Assembly (NCBI GenBank): GCA_038046265.1
Contig: JBBSWN010000010.1
Location: 1 to 64,000, forward strand
DNA: 64,000 nt
Direction: 5' to 3'
Source: JAGWAC01 sp038046265
Lineage (GTDB): Archaea; Nanobdellota; Nanobdellia; SCGC-AAA011-G17; JACPIM01
Of the stretch, positions 50,717-59,325 are shown one piece after another (position 1 is the first letter of the stretch; the number at the start of each line of letters is the position of its first letter). The notes below the pieces were generated by a model. It saw nothing but the letters and a program-made list of their open reading frames with translations. It was not told where the DNA came from and made no database searches. A program made the position numbers and the translations under genes.

Positions 50717-51049
50717 ATGTTTTCAGAAGTAAATGTTACAGGAATTCCGGAATATGGTGTTTATGGAGAATATTTTCTTAGAGTAGATAGGATTTTAGTC
50801 AATCCTGAAAATCCTAAAGATGAAAAATATGTTAGAGATTCTGGATTGAGAGCTATTGATGGACATTTTCGTGCACGTTTAGGCAATATAGAAGTTGAAA
50901 CTTTGGAAGGAGTTATTTATTTTCAAACAGGAGATAATTTGGCTGATTTTAAAGGGAAGTTCAAAATTACAAAAAAGAGCAGGAAAAGTGACAATTTAGA
51001 TTTAGCTTTGTGTTGGGAAGGTTGCCATCAAGGAAGTAAAAATGTTTGA
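50717..51049 (+). CDS. small beta-rich hypothetical protein 1
   Basis: 110 residues with strand-rich predicted structure (GEYFLRVDRILVNPENP, HFRARLGNIEVETLEGVIYFQTGD). No signal peptide and no recognised motif; Cys residues occur only near the C terminus (CWEGCHQG). It is the first of four consecutive short genes of similar size and charge (50717-52040). The next starts inside its last codons. The cluster reads as one operon of unknown purpose. Confidence 0.6.
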   Translation: MFSEVNVTGIPEYGVYGEYFLRVDRILVNPENPKDEKYVRDSGLRAIDGHFRARLGNIEVETLEGVIYFQTGDNLADFKGKFKITKKSRKSDNLDLALCWEGCHQGSKNV

Positions 51050-51347
51050 GACTCAGGAAAATTTATTGAAAGGAATAAAAGTGGAGGAAAGAAGGGAAAA
51101 AGCAGATATGCTAGAGGGTAAAGTAGATATTCCCTTTAATGGAAATCCTAAGACTGTTGTGGATTTAGTTGAATTAAAATTAAGGGAAAAACATAAAGAT
51201 GGAGTTTTAGGGTATGAAGTTTTTGGTTTAAGAGCTAATTCTGATAATGGTGAAAGAAGAGTGACTTTTACTTACAGGTTATTTTTAAGAGAGAGTGATT
51301 CTTGTTATGTTGAAATTGATGGAGAGAAAATTTTAATTGATATTTAA
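51042..51347 (+). CDS. small beta-rich hypothetical protein 2
   Basis: 101 residues. A helical N-terminal third (MFETQENLLKGIKVEERREKADML) is followed by strands (GEKRVTFTYRLFLRESDSCYVEIDG-like). It overlaps gene 1 by 8 nt. The pattern VELKLREKHKDGVLGYEVFGL and closing strands resemble the third and fourth proteins loosely. Function unknown. Confidence 0.58.
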   Translation: MFETQENLLKGIKVEERREKADMLEGKVDIPFNGNPKTVVDLVELKLREKHKDGVLGYEVFGLRANSDNGERRVTFTYRLFLRESDSCYVEIDGEKILIDI

Positions 51348-51348
51348 A

Positions 51349-51720
51349 ATGGCTTTAGGAAAAAATAAATTGGAAGAGTTAGCAAGAGAAGGGAATATTG
51401 TTAATGTGAGACTTAGCTTAGCTAATGTTGGAATATTTTCTTTTGAACTTCCTAGGAGAGAAGAAAGAGAGAATTTTACACTAGGACAGCTGAAAGAACA
51501 CAGAACAGGAGCCAAGGCTTTTAAGGAAATAGAAAAAGCTGCTGAAGCATTTCTTAAGAAAGAATATAATGGAAGGTATGTTGAGTTAAAAGCTGATTTA
51601 GGTCAAGCTGTTATATTAGAAGATTCTGGCAATGATGACAGATCTGAACTTTATGATGTTGTTTGTTCATACAAAGTTGTTTTGAAACCTAAAAAACAAG
51701 AAGTTGGATTTGGAGATTAA
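51349..51720 (+). CDS. small hypothetical protein 3
   Basis: 123 residues from the ATG at 51349; a TTG at 51337 is in frame but overlaps the previous gene. Strands NIVNVRLSLANVGIFSFEL are followed by a helix (EHRTGAKAFKEIEKAAEAFLKKEYNG), strands around YVELKADLGQAVILED, and LYDVVCSYKVVLKP. The strand-helix-strand order recurs in gene 4. Function unknown. Confidence 0.58.
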   Translation: MALGKNKLEELAREGNIVNVRLSLANVGIFSFELPRREERENFTLGQLKEHRTGAKAFKEIEKAAEAFLKKEYNGRYVELKADLGQAVILEDSGNDDRSELYDVVCSYKVVLKPKKQEVGFGD

Positions 51721-51722
51721 AT

Positions 51723-52040
51723 ATGAAAGGAAAGTTTTCAGCAGGAGAAGTTTTTATTGACAGAATTAAAGTTGAAACAGTTGAAAGAATAGAGTACAGG
51801 GCCAGACTAGCAAGAGTTAGGCTTTCAGAAGGACTTCCAAGAAGCGGAGAAGATTTTTTACAGCTACAGAGGCATTTGAGACTAAAATTGGATGAACAAG
51901 TGATGAGAGAATATAAAGAGAGAGTGATTTCTGTTGACCCTCCTTTAGGAATAATTCTTAGCTGCAAAGAAAATGAATTACATAAAGGAGAGTATGATAT
52001 AAGCGCGACTTATTTTGTTTCTGTTGAAAAGAAGAAATAA
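51723..52040 (+). CDS. small hypothetical protein 4
   Basis: 105 residues: AGEVFIDRIKVETVERIEYRARLARVRL, a helix EDFLQLQRHLRLKLDEQVMREY, then RVISVDPPLGIILSCKE and YDISATYFVSVEKK. The final strand resembles YDVVCSYKVVLKPKK of protein 3, so genes 3 and 4 may share ancestry. It is convergent with the methyltransferase gene. Function unknown. Confidence 0.58.
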   Translation: MKGKFSAGEVFIDRIKVETVERIEYRARLARVRLSEGLPRSGEDFLQLQRHLRLKLDEQVMREYKERVISVDPPLGIILSCKENELHKGEYDISATYFVSVEKKK

Positions 52041-52044
52041 CTTT

Positions 52045-52665
52045 TTAGAAACCGTATTTTCCTTTTAAAGGAACAAAAACAAACTGCCCCAAGTTTTCTT
52101 TTTTAATTTCGTTTTTTAATTTCGTTATTTTTATCATACTTTGTTCATACAAGCTTCCAATTGGAGCAATCAAGATGCCGTTGTTTTTTAACTGCTTAAT
52201 TAGATCATAGGGAATTTTAGAGCAGGCTGCTGTCACTATGATTTTGTTATAAGGACTTTCTTTTTTGTAACCTTTGTTGCCGTCTGCTATAATTATTTTT
52301 ACGTTTTTAATTTCTGCTTTTTTTAAATTTGATTTTGCAAATTTTGCTAGTTCTTTGTCAAATTCTACTGAGAAGACTTTTGTTTTTGTTATATTTTGGA
52401 TTAGGGCTGAGTTCCATCCTGAACCAGAGCCTATTTCAAGGACTTTATCTTTTTCTTTTAAGTTTAAGTTTTGGAGCATAAAAGCAACTGTGTATGGCTG
52501 AGATATGGATTGGGAGAGAATTGGGAGGGCCTGGTCTTCATAAGCTAGATTTTTTAGTTCTTCTGGGACAAAAAGATGCCTAGGTATGTTCTTTATAGCT
52601 TCCAGCACTTTTTTATCTGTAATTCCTTTGATTTCAAGGTCTTCAAGCATATGAATTAAAGTCAT
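52045..52665 (-). CDS. pcm: protein-L-isoaspartate O-methyltransferase
   Basis: 206 residues from the ATG at 52665; a longer in-frame start at 52692 lies too near the TATA element. The family blocks are present: IPRHLFVPEELKNLAYEDQALPI, then QSISQPYTVAFMLQNL and the SAM site VLEIGSGSGWNSALI. It methylates isoaspartyl residues to start repair of damaged proteins. It is divergent from the PEP-synthase-like gene, sharing an AT-rich promoter gap. Confidence 0.92.
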   Translation of the reverse strand: MTLIHMLEDLEIKGITDKKVLEAIKNIPRHLFVPEELKNLAYEDQALPILSQSISQPYTVAFMLQNLNLKEKDKVLEIGSGSGWNSALIQNITKTKVFSVEFDKELAKFAKSNLKKAEIKNVKIIIADGNKGYKKESPYNKIIVTAACSKIPYDLIKQLKNNGILIAPIGSLYEQSMIKITKLKNEIKKENLGQFVFVPLKGKYGF

Positions 52666-52738
52666 TTTTATAACTACTAAAGATAATAACACAATGTTTA
52701 TATATTTTTTATTGTTTTAGATGAGGTGAGGGGAATTA

Positions 52739-54883
52739 ATGAATAATATTTTTTGGTTTAATGAGATTTCTGACAGTGATCTAGAGAAAGTAGGAAGAAA
52801 AGCAGTAAACATCAGCAAGGTTTTCAACAAAAATCTGCCTGTGCCTAATGGTTTCTGCATTTCAAAAGATTTTTTCAACAAGTTTCAGGAAGAGACAAAA
52901 ATAAAGGAGAGAATTATAGAATTATTGGGAAAATTAAATTTAAGTGATTTAAATTCCTTGTATAGTGTTTCTGAGAAAATACAGGAAATAATTGTAAACA
53001 CAAACATGCCTAGTTACTTAAGGTATGAAATAATAAATGCTTATGAAAACATGAGTGTCAATATTGATGTTTACAGGACAGCAAGCAAACAGGCATTGGA
53101 AATAATAAAAGCTGGAAGAGAAACTCCAGTTGTTGTGATAAGGCCTTCCTTGATTAATGAATCTGTAAACCACCAGCCGAATATATTGAATGTAAAAGGA
53201 AAAGAAGAATTGGTAAAGGCTGTGCAAAAGTGCTGGGCTTTTTTGTTTACTCCAAATTCATTAAACTTAAAAATAAAAAACAAGGTGGCTTTGGATTTTT
53301 GCGAAATATGCGTTGTTGTTCAAAAAATGGTTGACTGCGAGAAGTCTGGAATTATTTACACTTCTAATTTAGAGAAAAGAGACAAGGATGAAATTGTAAT
53401 AGAAGCCTGCTTTGGGCAGAGCGAAGTTTTGAGCACAGGATCTATTATTCCAGATAAGTATGTTGTTGAAAAAAATTCATTTGAGATAAAGGAAAAAAAT
53501 CTTAATTCTCAGGCATTTATGCTAGTAAAAGATGAGAACATAGGAAGAAATGTAAAAAGAAGCTTGTTTAATGCAAATGAGCAAAAGTTAAATGATGAAG
53601 AAATCAAGAAAATAAGCGCTTTTGCTTTAGATATTGAAGGATTGTATAATGAACCCCAGGAAATTGAATTTGCTCTGGCAAAGGACAAGATATTTATCTT
53701 GCAGGCTAAGCCTTTGTTATTTTTTAAAGAAGAGGTTGACCAGCTAGAAGAGGAATTAAAAGAAGAAAATGTTTTAGTCAGGGGATTAAATGCAAGCTTA
53801 GGTGTAGGAAAAGGATATGTTAACATAATAAATGATGAAAATGAATTAGGGAATATACAGGAAAACCAAGTGTTAGTTTTAAGGTCAAGCGAGTTAGTGA
53901 ATTTAAATTTAATTGATACTGAACAGCTTAGAAAAGTTTCTGGGATTATTACAGACAATGACACAATTGACAGCTATCTTGCAAAACTTTCAAGAGAATT
54001 TGGAATTCCGTGCATTGTGAGCGCGGCAAATTCAACAAGTGTTTTAAAACAAAACCAGTTTGTAACTATAGATGCAAACACTGGAATAGTTTATGAGGAT
54101 AATTTAGCAGAGAAAAAACCAAGCAAGACAATTGATTATTATGACACAGCAACTGAAGTAAAGGTTTTTATAGATGATATTGAAAAAATTAAACCAGATT
54201 CTGATAGAAATTACGGGGTTGGATTATTGAAAATTAATTTTAGTAATTATGATAATGATTCAATTAATTATTTGGAGAATGAAATTTTGGCAAGGATAAA
54301 TTATTTCAAGGAAAAACCAGTGTGGTATTATGCGGATTTTTCAGATTTGGATTTATTAAAAACACAGTTTGAATGCATTAAGAGATTACAAGACAAGAGA
54401 ATTACTAATATAGGTGTGGCTTTGGGAAATGTAACTGAGGTTTCTGCCTTAAAAAGAGCAAAGGAATTATTCAAAGAAATTAATTTAGAGCCTTTGGAGG
54501 AAATTGAATTTGGGGTTGTTATTGATACGCCTGCTTCTTCTATTTTAATAAAAGAAATATGCGAAGAGGGAGTGGATTTTGTTATAGTTGATTTAGAGAA
54601 ATTAAGCAAGATGACTTTAGGCAATGATAATGAATATCATCCTGCTGTTTTAAGACAGATTACAAATATAGTAAAAACATGCAGAAAAAATGACACTGAG
54701 ACTAGTATTTTTGGGAGGATGACTTCTGAGCCTGAATTTATTGAGCTTTTGATTAAAAACGGAATAGACAGCATTATTTGTGATGTGAACAAGGTTAATG
54801 AGACAAAGGGGAAAATAGCTAAAACAGAGAGAAAGTTGATTTTAAACAAGGTTAGGGAAGAGTATCATAGCCAGCAACTATAA
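52739..54883 (+). CDS. degenerate PEP-synthase/PPDK-like protein
   Basis: 714 residues in the order of PEP synthase: an ATP-grasp-like N-terminal half (VGRKAVNISKVFNKNLPVPNGFCIS), the closing EPQEIEFALAKDKIFILQAKPL, a swivelling domain, and a C-terminal TIM-barrel part. Key residues are altered. At the place of the phosphorylated His (TxHAAIxxRE in the family) it has Tyr413 in IDSYLAKLSREFGIPCIV. The N-terminal RSSA-x-ED loop reads RPSLINES, and the barrel motifs are eroded. It probably no longer makes PEP. It could be a regulator or bind nucleotides. Confidence 0.75.
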   Translation: MNNIFWFNEISDSDLEKVGRKAVNISKVFNKNLPVPNGFCISKDFFNKFQEETKIKERIIELLGKLNLSDLNSLYSVSEKIQEIIVNTNMPSYLRYEIINAYENMSVNIDVYRTASKQALEIIKAGRETPVVVIRPSLINESVNHQPNILNVKGKEELVKAVQKCWAFLFTPNSLNLKIKNKVALDFCEICVVVQKMVDCEKSGIIYTSNLEKRDKDEIVIEACFGQSEVLSTGSIIPDKYVVEKNSFEIKEKNLNSQAFMLVKDENIGRNVKRSLFNANEQKLNDEEIKKISAFALDIEGLYNEPQEIEFALAKDKIFILQAKPLLFFKEEVDQLEEELKEENVLVRGLNASLGVGKGYVNIINDENELGNIQENQVLVLRSSELVNLNLIDTEQLRKVSGIITDNDTIDSYLAKLSREFGIPCIVSAANSTSVLKQNQFVTIDANTGIVYEDNLAEKKPSKTIDYYDTATEVKVFIDDIEKIKPDSDRNYGVGLLKINFSNYDNDSINYLENEILARINYFKEKPVWYYADFSDLDLLKTQFECIKRLQDKRITNIGVALGNVTEVSALKRAKELFKEINLEPLEEIEFGVVIDTPASSILIKEICEEGVDFVIVDLEKLSKMTLGNDNEYHPAVLRQITNIVKTCRKNDTETSIFGRMTSEPEFIELLIKNGIDSIICDVNKVNETKGKIAKTERKLILNKVREEYHSQQL

Positions 54884-54986
54884 TGTTACCACTTTAAAGT
54901 ATTGACATAACGAAAGGTTTATAAATAGAGAATTCTACTTAAATCTAATTATAATTAAAATAAAATTAATGGAGGAATAAAAGAAA

Positions 54987-55370
54987 ATGCCACCAGCAGC
55001 AGGACCAACTCCTGCAGAACAAAGAATAAATTTAGGCCGATTATTGAAGAAAATAGAGAAATCTAAACAATTTGTAGACTTTTCTTCAAGAATTGAAGAG
55101 GCAGTTACTGAAAATGTACTAACTCCTGGACAAGCAGATGCTTTTAGAGATTTGTTATCTGAAGCTTATGGCCAAAGTTCTTTTGAAGATCAAGCAGAAC
55201 TTTTGGGTAGGTTAGGTAATGGTATTAAGACAGAGATTTGTTATGAACTTTCTAGGAGAGGAAAGTTAGTAACTATTGATCCAGCAGATTTAGATGCTGT
55301 AGCAGTCAGAAGAGATACTTATGTCTCTGCAGGCAGAAAGTGGTACAGCAAGAACAAAGAAAGTCTTTAG
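54987..55370 (+). CDS. hypothetical helical protein
   Basis: 127 residues, mostly helical (EQRINLGRLLKKIEKSKQFVDFSSRIEEAV, ILTPGQADAFRDLLSEAYG-like). No motif is recognised. A TATA-like GGTTTATAAATAG lies near 54915, and AATGGAGGAATAA provides a ribosome site. The second gene starts 32 bp after its stop and resembles it in size and helical content. Confidence 0.6.
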   Translation: MPPAAGPTPAEQRINLGRLLKKIEKSKQFVDFSSRIEEAVTENVLTPGQADAFRDLLSEAYGQSSFEDQAELLGRLGNGIKTEICYELSRRGKLVTIDPADLDAVAVRRDTYVSAGRKWYSKNKESL

Positions 55371-55401
55371 ATTTTTCTTTCTTATTTTTTATTTTTTTAA
55401 A

Positions 55402-55746
55402 ATGAGCCTAGTTAGTTTAGCAACATCTGGGACAGGAGATCCTGAGGTGGACAGAGCTATTTCTTTATGGAGAAAAGTGAAAGAAGACCATAAAAATTTA
55501 GCTGATATTGATGCACCAAATATTTTGACACAAGGCAGGAGAGATGATTATTTAGCGAGATTCATGAGTGCACAAGCAGTAGGCGAGGAAGTTAGGAGAT
55601 GCCAGGAAATTCTGAGTGTATATGATGAATTGGAAAATGAATTTGCAGGTTATATAGCAGATAGAGTTGCTAGATCTATAAAGAATTTAAGAAGAAAAAC
55701 TTATGTTGAGATTGGAAAAGTCTTATTAAAAGAAAAGGGAGTTTAG
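55402..55746 (+). CDS. hypothetical helical protein
   Basis: 114 residues from the ATG at 55402, preferred over an in-frame ATG inside the previous gene that adds a low-complexity Phe-rich stretch. It is helical throughout (VDRAISLWRKVKEDHKNL, EVRRCQEILSVYDELENEFAGYIADRVARSI). No family is recognised. Its stop overlaps that of the convergent nucleotidyltransferase gene. Confidence 0.58.
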   Translation: MSLVSLATSGTGDPEVDRAISLWRKVKEDHKNLADIDAPNILTQGRRDDYLARFMSAQAVGEEVRRCQEILSVYDELENEFAGYIADRVARSIKNLRRKTYVEIGKVLLKEKGV

Positions 55747-56549
55747 TATTCTTCAATGTATTTCTGCATTCCTTTTACAAAAGCTTGGGTTAATTCATGA
55801 TAATGATCGTATTCTTTTCCTGAAATTTCTTTAATGTCTCTATGGACAATTTTCTTGAATAATGAATATAATTGGCGCATTACATCTGCATATTTTTTGT
55901 TTATGTGGCCGTCCCTGACTAATTTTCTTTCCAGCAAGTCTGCAACATGTTCTGGACTTGGGGGGATTTCTCCTGACTTCATGAGAGCTGCATGAGCTGC
56001 ATCTATTGCTGCCCAATACAAGTCAACTGTTGCTGTAAGCAAATGCTGCTGAGATCTGTTTAAAGAAGCTGGAGCCATTGTGAAATAAGTGAAAATTGAT
56101 TCTTCACTTGGCCTTATTCTTCCCTGCTCTAATAAAACCTGCAACGGATCAAAAAAACCAGTGTCAATTAATGCTACTCCTGACCTAAGAATATTTATTG
56201 CGACTGGGTCTCCTGCCCTTACATATTCCCAGAAAGAAGAAAATTTCATTGACTGAATATGAAGTCTTTGAGGGTCTACATTTGCAACTACTTTTTCTGT
56301 AATAATTCTGTAAGTTTCTATTAATTCTCTTGAAAATTTAACACGAACATCATCTAAGATTATTAAAATATCAATGTCTTTTTTGGGTGAAGAAGGAGTT
56401 TTAGTTGTTGAGCCAAACAGAACTAGGCCACGAATAAAGTTACCAAATTCGCTATACATTAAGCGGGCAAATTTTCTTGCTGTTTCTATGTCTTTAGAAT
56501 AATATTTTTCTACGTTTCTCTGCTCTCTTTTTTCTACTTCGAATTTCAT
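55743..56549 (-). CDS. nucleotidyltransferase-domain protein
   Basis: 268 residues. The polymerase-beta-type nucleotidyltransferase core is visible: VLFGSTTKTPSSPKKDIDILII contains the GS and D-x-D metal site. A helical C-terminal half (LLTATVDLYWAAIDAAHAALMKSGEIPPS, then YADVMRQLYSLFKKIVHRD) resembles a HEPN-type partner domain fused in one chain. Such proteins may be MNT/HEPN-like or tRNA/antibiotic modifiers. It lies downstream of the TIM-barrel gene on the same strand. Confidence 0.78.
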   Translation of the reverse strand: MKFEVEKREQRNVEKYYSKDIETARKFARLMYSEFGNFIRGLVLFGSTTKTPSSPKKDIDILIILDDVRVKFSRELIETYRIITEKVVANVDPQRLHIQSMKFSSFWEYVRAGDPVAINILRSGVALIDTGFFDPLQVLLEQGRIRPSEESIFTYFTMAPASLNRSQQHLLTATVDLYWAAIDAAHAALMKSGEIPPSPEHVADLLERKLVRDGHINKKYADVMRQLYSLFKKIVHRDIKEISGKEYDHYHELTQAFVKGMQKYIEEY

Positions 56550-56600
56550 ATTTACCTCTTTTTATTTAATAAAATATTGTATGTTTTTAAATATTACTTA

Positions 56601-58424
56601 TTATTCTAATTGGGTTTCTGACCATAATGTCCAATCTTTTGAAGGGGCAAGGTCGCCTACAAGATAAGACGGAGAGCCTGTTCTTCCGAAATAGCTTCCT
56701 GATATGTCTGTCCATGAACTTCCAACTGAGTCTATTCTATAAATTGGTGAGCCAAGTGTTTTCCAGGCATGAGACAAGACACTTTCATCTTCTCTTTGAC
56801 CCCCTGCCTCGACAACCATTTTTCCTTTAAAACCAGCTTTTGATATTTTATCTACAAATTCTTTAATAGGAGCATTTCCCTGGCCAGGAGCAATGTGAAT
56901 ATCTTCATAACCAAAGTTGTCATTTATATGAACGTGGCCGATTATTTTGTCTTTTACTAATTCGTCAACTTCTTTCATCACCCATTTATTGAATTTTTCT
57001 CCTGTTGGGTCATCTTCCTTAAACCATTTTCTCCATACATTAACGTGGCCAATGTCGAATGTTGCCTTTATTCTTTCTTCTGCTATTTTATCTGCTTCAA
57101 CTTTTAAAATGTTTTTTTCCTTTACTAATTTTTGTGAGAAAGCCTGCCTGGATTTTGTAATTATATTTTTTAACTCTTTTGGATGGCCCCCATAATATTC
57201 TGTCCAAACATTTTCTGGACAAATTACAATTGGCTTCATATCTTTAACTCCTTCTTTTTTCATCTGAGTTTCTTTATTATAACCAAACATTGCTGCTCGA
57301 GCAACTGCATCTGATGTTTTCCCCAGAGCAAATTCTTCTATTGGTTTAATATCACCTAATTTTTTCTGAGTGTCTTCAATTTTTAATTTTGCTTGGTCTG
57401 CTGCTTCAAAAGCCTGTTCTTTGATTCGTTTTGTTCTTTCTTCTATTTCTTCTACATATTTTATTGGATTTTTTAGATATTCTTTAAATTCTGGAGTTCC
57501 ATATCTAGGAGCCAGAACTTCACGGGTAGATTGTTCTAATTCCCTTACAAATTCCATGGCCCTATCATGAGCTTTTTCTGGGTCTGATTTTTCCTGCTGT
57601 CTTAACTCTTTTCTTGTATTTTCCAGATATGCTGCTTCTCTTTCTATTTTTTTTGCCTGTGCTGCTTGATGACGGGCTTCGATTTCTGCAAATTCAAGAT
57701 CTTTTTGATAAATTTCCTTGAATATATATTGAGCGACGTTTTTTTCTCCTTTTTTTAATGCTTCTTCTTCGAATTCAGAAATTTTTTTCTTCTCCCATTT
57801 TTCTACAAAGCCTTCTTTTGTTCTTTTTGGGTTTTGGAAACCCCCTTCAGGAACTGATATCTCATGATCACGAGGAAGAGCTTCTATTGCGCCTGTTTTT
57901 TGATTGACAAAATAAATCGGGGCTTTTTCTTTTTCTTCAGGAAAAGCTTCAAATTCTTTTCCAGCTTCAAATGCTGCTCTTGGAAATTCCTGGGTATGAA
58001 CTGCTATTGGACCGCCTCTTGCAACATCTGCTGCAAATTCAATTGTTCTTTTTAATTCTTTCAAGCTTGCTTCCTGAACTTCTTGTGAGAAACCACGTTC
58101 TGAGAAACCTGACAAGCCAGGAGCATTTGCAGGGCTATGAGTTGTAAGTTCAATGTCATTTACTTTTGCCAACTGCCTTAATTCTTCTCTTTCTGCTTTT
58201 CCATATTGTTCTGGCGTCGGGCCTTGTGATCTTGGAGATTTTCCAGTTGCTATAAAACTTATTTCAACATTTTTTACACCTGAAAATATTTTTGCTTTTA
58301 ATTCCTGCAGCTGTTCTTTGAAAGGATGAGTGGAAGTACTAATAAAATCTGTGCTAATTCCTAATGCCTGGGCGTCTTTAGGTTTGTCCAAAGAATGCCA
58401 GTAATCTGATTCCCAGTAGTTCAT
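56601..58424 (-). CDS. TIM-barrel protein (AP-endonuclease-2/sugar-isomerase-like) with coiled-coil insert
   Basis: 607 residues from the ATG at 58424; codons upstream derive from a TTG start within a dispersed repeat. N-terminal barrel strands include VEISFIATGKSPRSQG and ELTTHSPANAPG. C-terminal strands include ATFDIGHVNVW, IIGHVHINDN, HIAPGQGNAPIKEFV and GKMVVEAGG. These match the xylose-isomerase-like/AP-endonuclease-2 fold with His, Asp and Glu metal ligands. Between them (about 200-350) is a charged coiled-coil insert. This double size is unusual. Substrate unknown. Confidence 0.72.
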   Translation of the reverse strand: MNYWESDYWHSLDKPKDAQALGISTDFISTSTHPFKEQLQELKAKIFSGVKNVEISFIATGKSPRSQGPTPEQYGKAEREELRQLAKVNDIELTTHSPANAPGLSGFSERGFSQEVQEASLKELKRTIEFAADVARGGPIAVHTQEFPRAAFEAGKEFEAFPEEKEKAPIYFVNQKTGAIEALPRDHEISVPEGGFQNPKRTKEGFVEKWEKKKISEFEEEALKKGEKNVAQYIFKEIYQKDLEFAEIEARHQAAQAKKIEREAAYLENTRKELRQQEKSDPEKAHDRAMEFVRELEQSTREVLAPRYGTPEFKEYLKNPIKYVEEIEERTKRIKEQAFEAADQAKLKIEDTQKKLGDIKPIEEFALGKTSDAVARAAMFGYNKETQMKKEGVKDMKPIVICPENVWTEYYGGHPKELKNIITKSRQAFSQKLVKEKNILKVEADKIAEERIKATFDIGHVNVWRKWFKEDDPTGEKFNKWVMKEVDELVKDKIIGHVHINDNFGYEDIHIAPGQGNAPIKEFVDKISKAGFKGKMVVEAGGQREDESVLSHAWKTLGSPIYRIDSVGSSWTDISGSYFGRTGSPSYLVGDLAPSKDWTLWSETQLE

Positions 58425-58427
58425 TTT

Positions 58428-58453
58428 AACCTTTTTTAACAAAAAGCTTAATG
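58428..58453 (+). repeat. dispersed hairpin repeat at a gene boundary
   Basis: AACCTTTTTT-AAC-AAAAAG, then CTTAATGC. It lies between the start of the TIM-barrel gene and the end of the upstream charged-protein gene. It contributes the stop codon of the latter. Confidence 0.6.
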
Positions 58454-58933
58454 CTCGTGCTTCTCCTGCTTTTTTTTCATATATAGTTCTGTTGTCTTTT
58501 TAATGCTTTCTTCTGTAGAGCCTGGTGTAAATTGGGGTGTATTTGTTGGGGTGGTGCTCTGGAGCTCTATTTTTAATTCTTCTTTATGCTCTGCATATGT
58601 TGTGTAAGTCTGGTATTCTTTGCCATGATGCTCTTCTAATTTAATGCCGTATAATTTTCCTATTTTTACCTTTTCCTTTTTTTCTTCTTCTAAATTTTCT
58701 GCTTCTTTTTTTACTAGAGTGTCAAGTTCTTTAGGTTCTTCTGTTTTTTTTGGCTCTTTTTTCGAGGATTCAAGATGTTCCTGCTCCAGCTCTGCTTTTT
58801 CTATCTGCTCTGTAATTATTCTTAAAAATTTCTTGTTTTTATTTTCCAGAAGGAGCTTTCTTAATTCTTTTTCCCTCTGCAAAGGATGCAATTGTTCTAT
58901 TCTCTTTATAGAGGGCTTTTTAGGTTTAGGCAT
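58448..58933 (-). CDS. charged hypothetical protein
   Basis: 161 residues, Lys/Glu-rich and largely coiled-coil or disordered (KELRKLLLENKNKKFLRI, KKEPKKTEEPKELD). It has a Thr/Ser/Pro segment and a His-rich end (KHEH). It lies directly upstream of the TIM-barrel gene on the same strand. It may be its partner or a surface-exposed linker protein. No domain is recognised. Confidence 0.55.
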   Translation of the reverse strand: MPKPKKPSIKRIEQLHPLQREKELRKLLLENKNKKFLRIITEQIEKAELEQEHLESSKKEPKKTEEPKELDTLVKKEAENLEEEKKEKVKIGKLYGIKLEEHHGKEYQTYTTYAEHKEELKIELQSTTPTNTPQFTPGSTEESIKKTTELYMKKKQEKHEH

Positions 58934-58977
58934 AAATAAGGCATAGCTTTAGAATATATAAACTCTTTTGGAATAGT

Positions 58978-59325
58978 TTACACTAAATTTACAAATTCTT
59001 TCTTTATTTCTTCAAAAGTTACTGTGTTTATTTTTCCTATACTTTTTCTAACGATGCTTTTGTCCAAAGTAAAAAGTTTGTCCACTTTTACCCTGCTTGT
59101 AACCGGAATCTGGCCTTTTGATAGATTTTTGTTTTCTAATATAACTGAGTTTTCTGAATCTTTTAAGTTTGAGGTAATCCCACAAGTTATTATATCTTCT
59201 GTCCGGCTATTATATTCCTTTTTAGATAAGACGACAACTGGTCTTTGTTTTATAGAGCTTAAATCGGAAAATGGAAAAGGAACTATTAATATTTCCCCCC
59301 GTTCATATATTGTTCCAAATGTCAT
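58978..59325 (-). CDS. MazF/PemK-like toxin
   Basis: 115 residues. The opening RGEILIVPFPFSDLSSIKQRPVVVLS is the diagnostic MazF/PemK strand with RPVVVLS. A later segment (IPVTSRVKVDKLFTLDKSIVRKSIGKI) gives the second half of the SH3-like barrel. The family cleaves mRNA. Its start lies inside the last codons of the AbrB antitoxin gene. Confidence 0.85.
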   Translation of the reverse strand: MTFGTIYERGEILIVPFPFSDLSSIKQRPVVVLSKKEYNSRTEDIITCGITSNLKDSENSVILENKNLSKGQIPVTSRVKVDKLFTLDKSIVRKSIGKINTVTFEEIKKEFVNLV

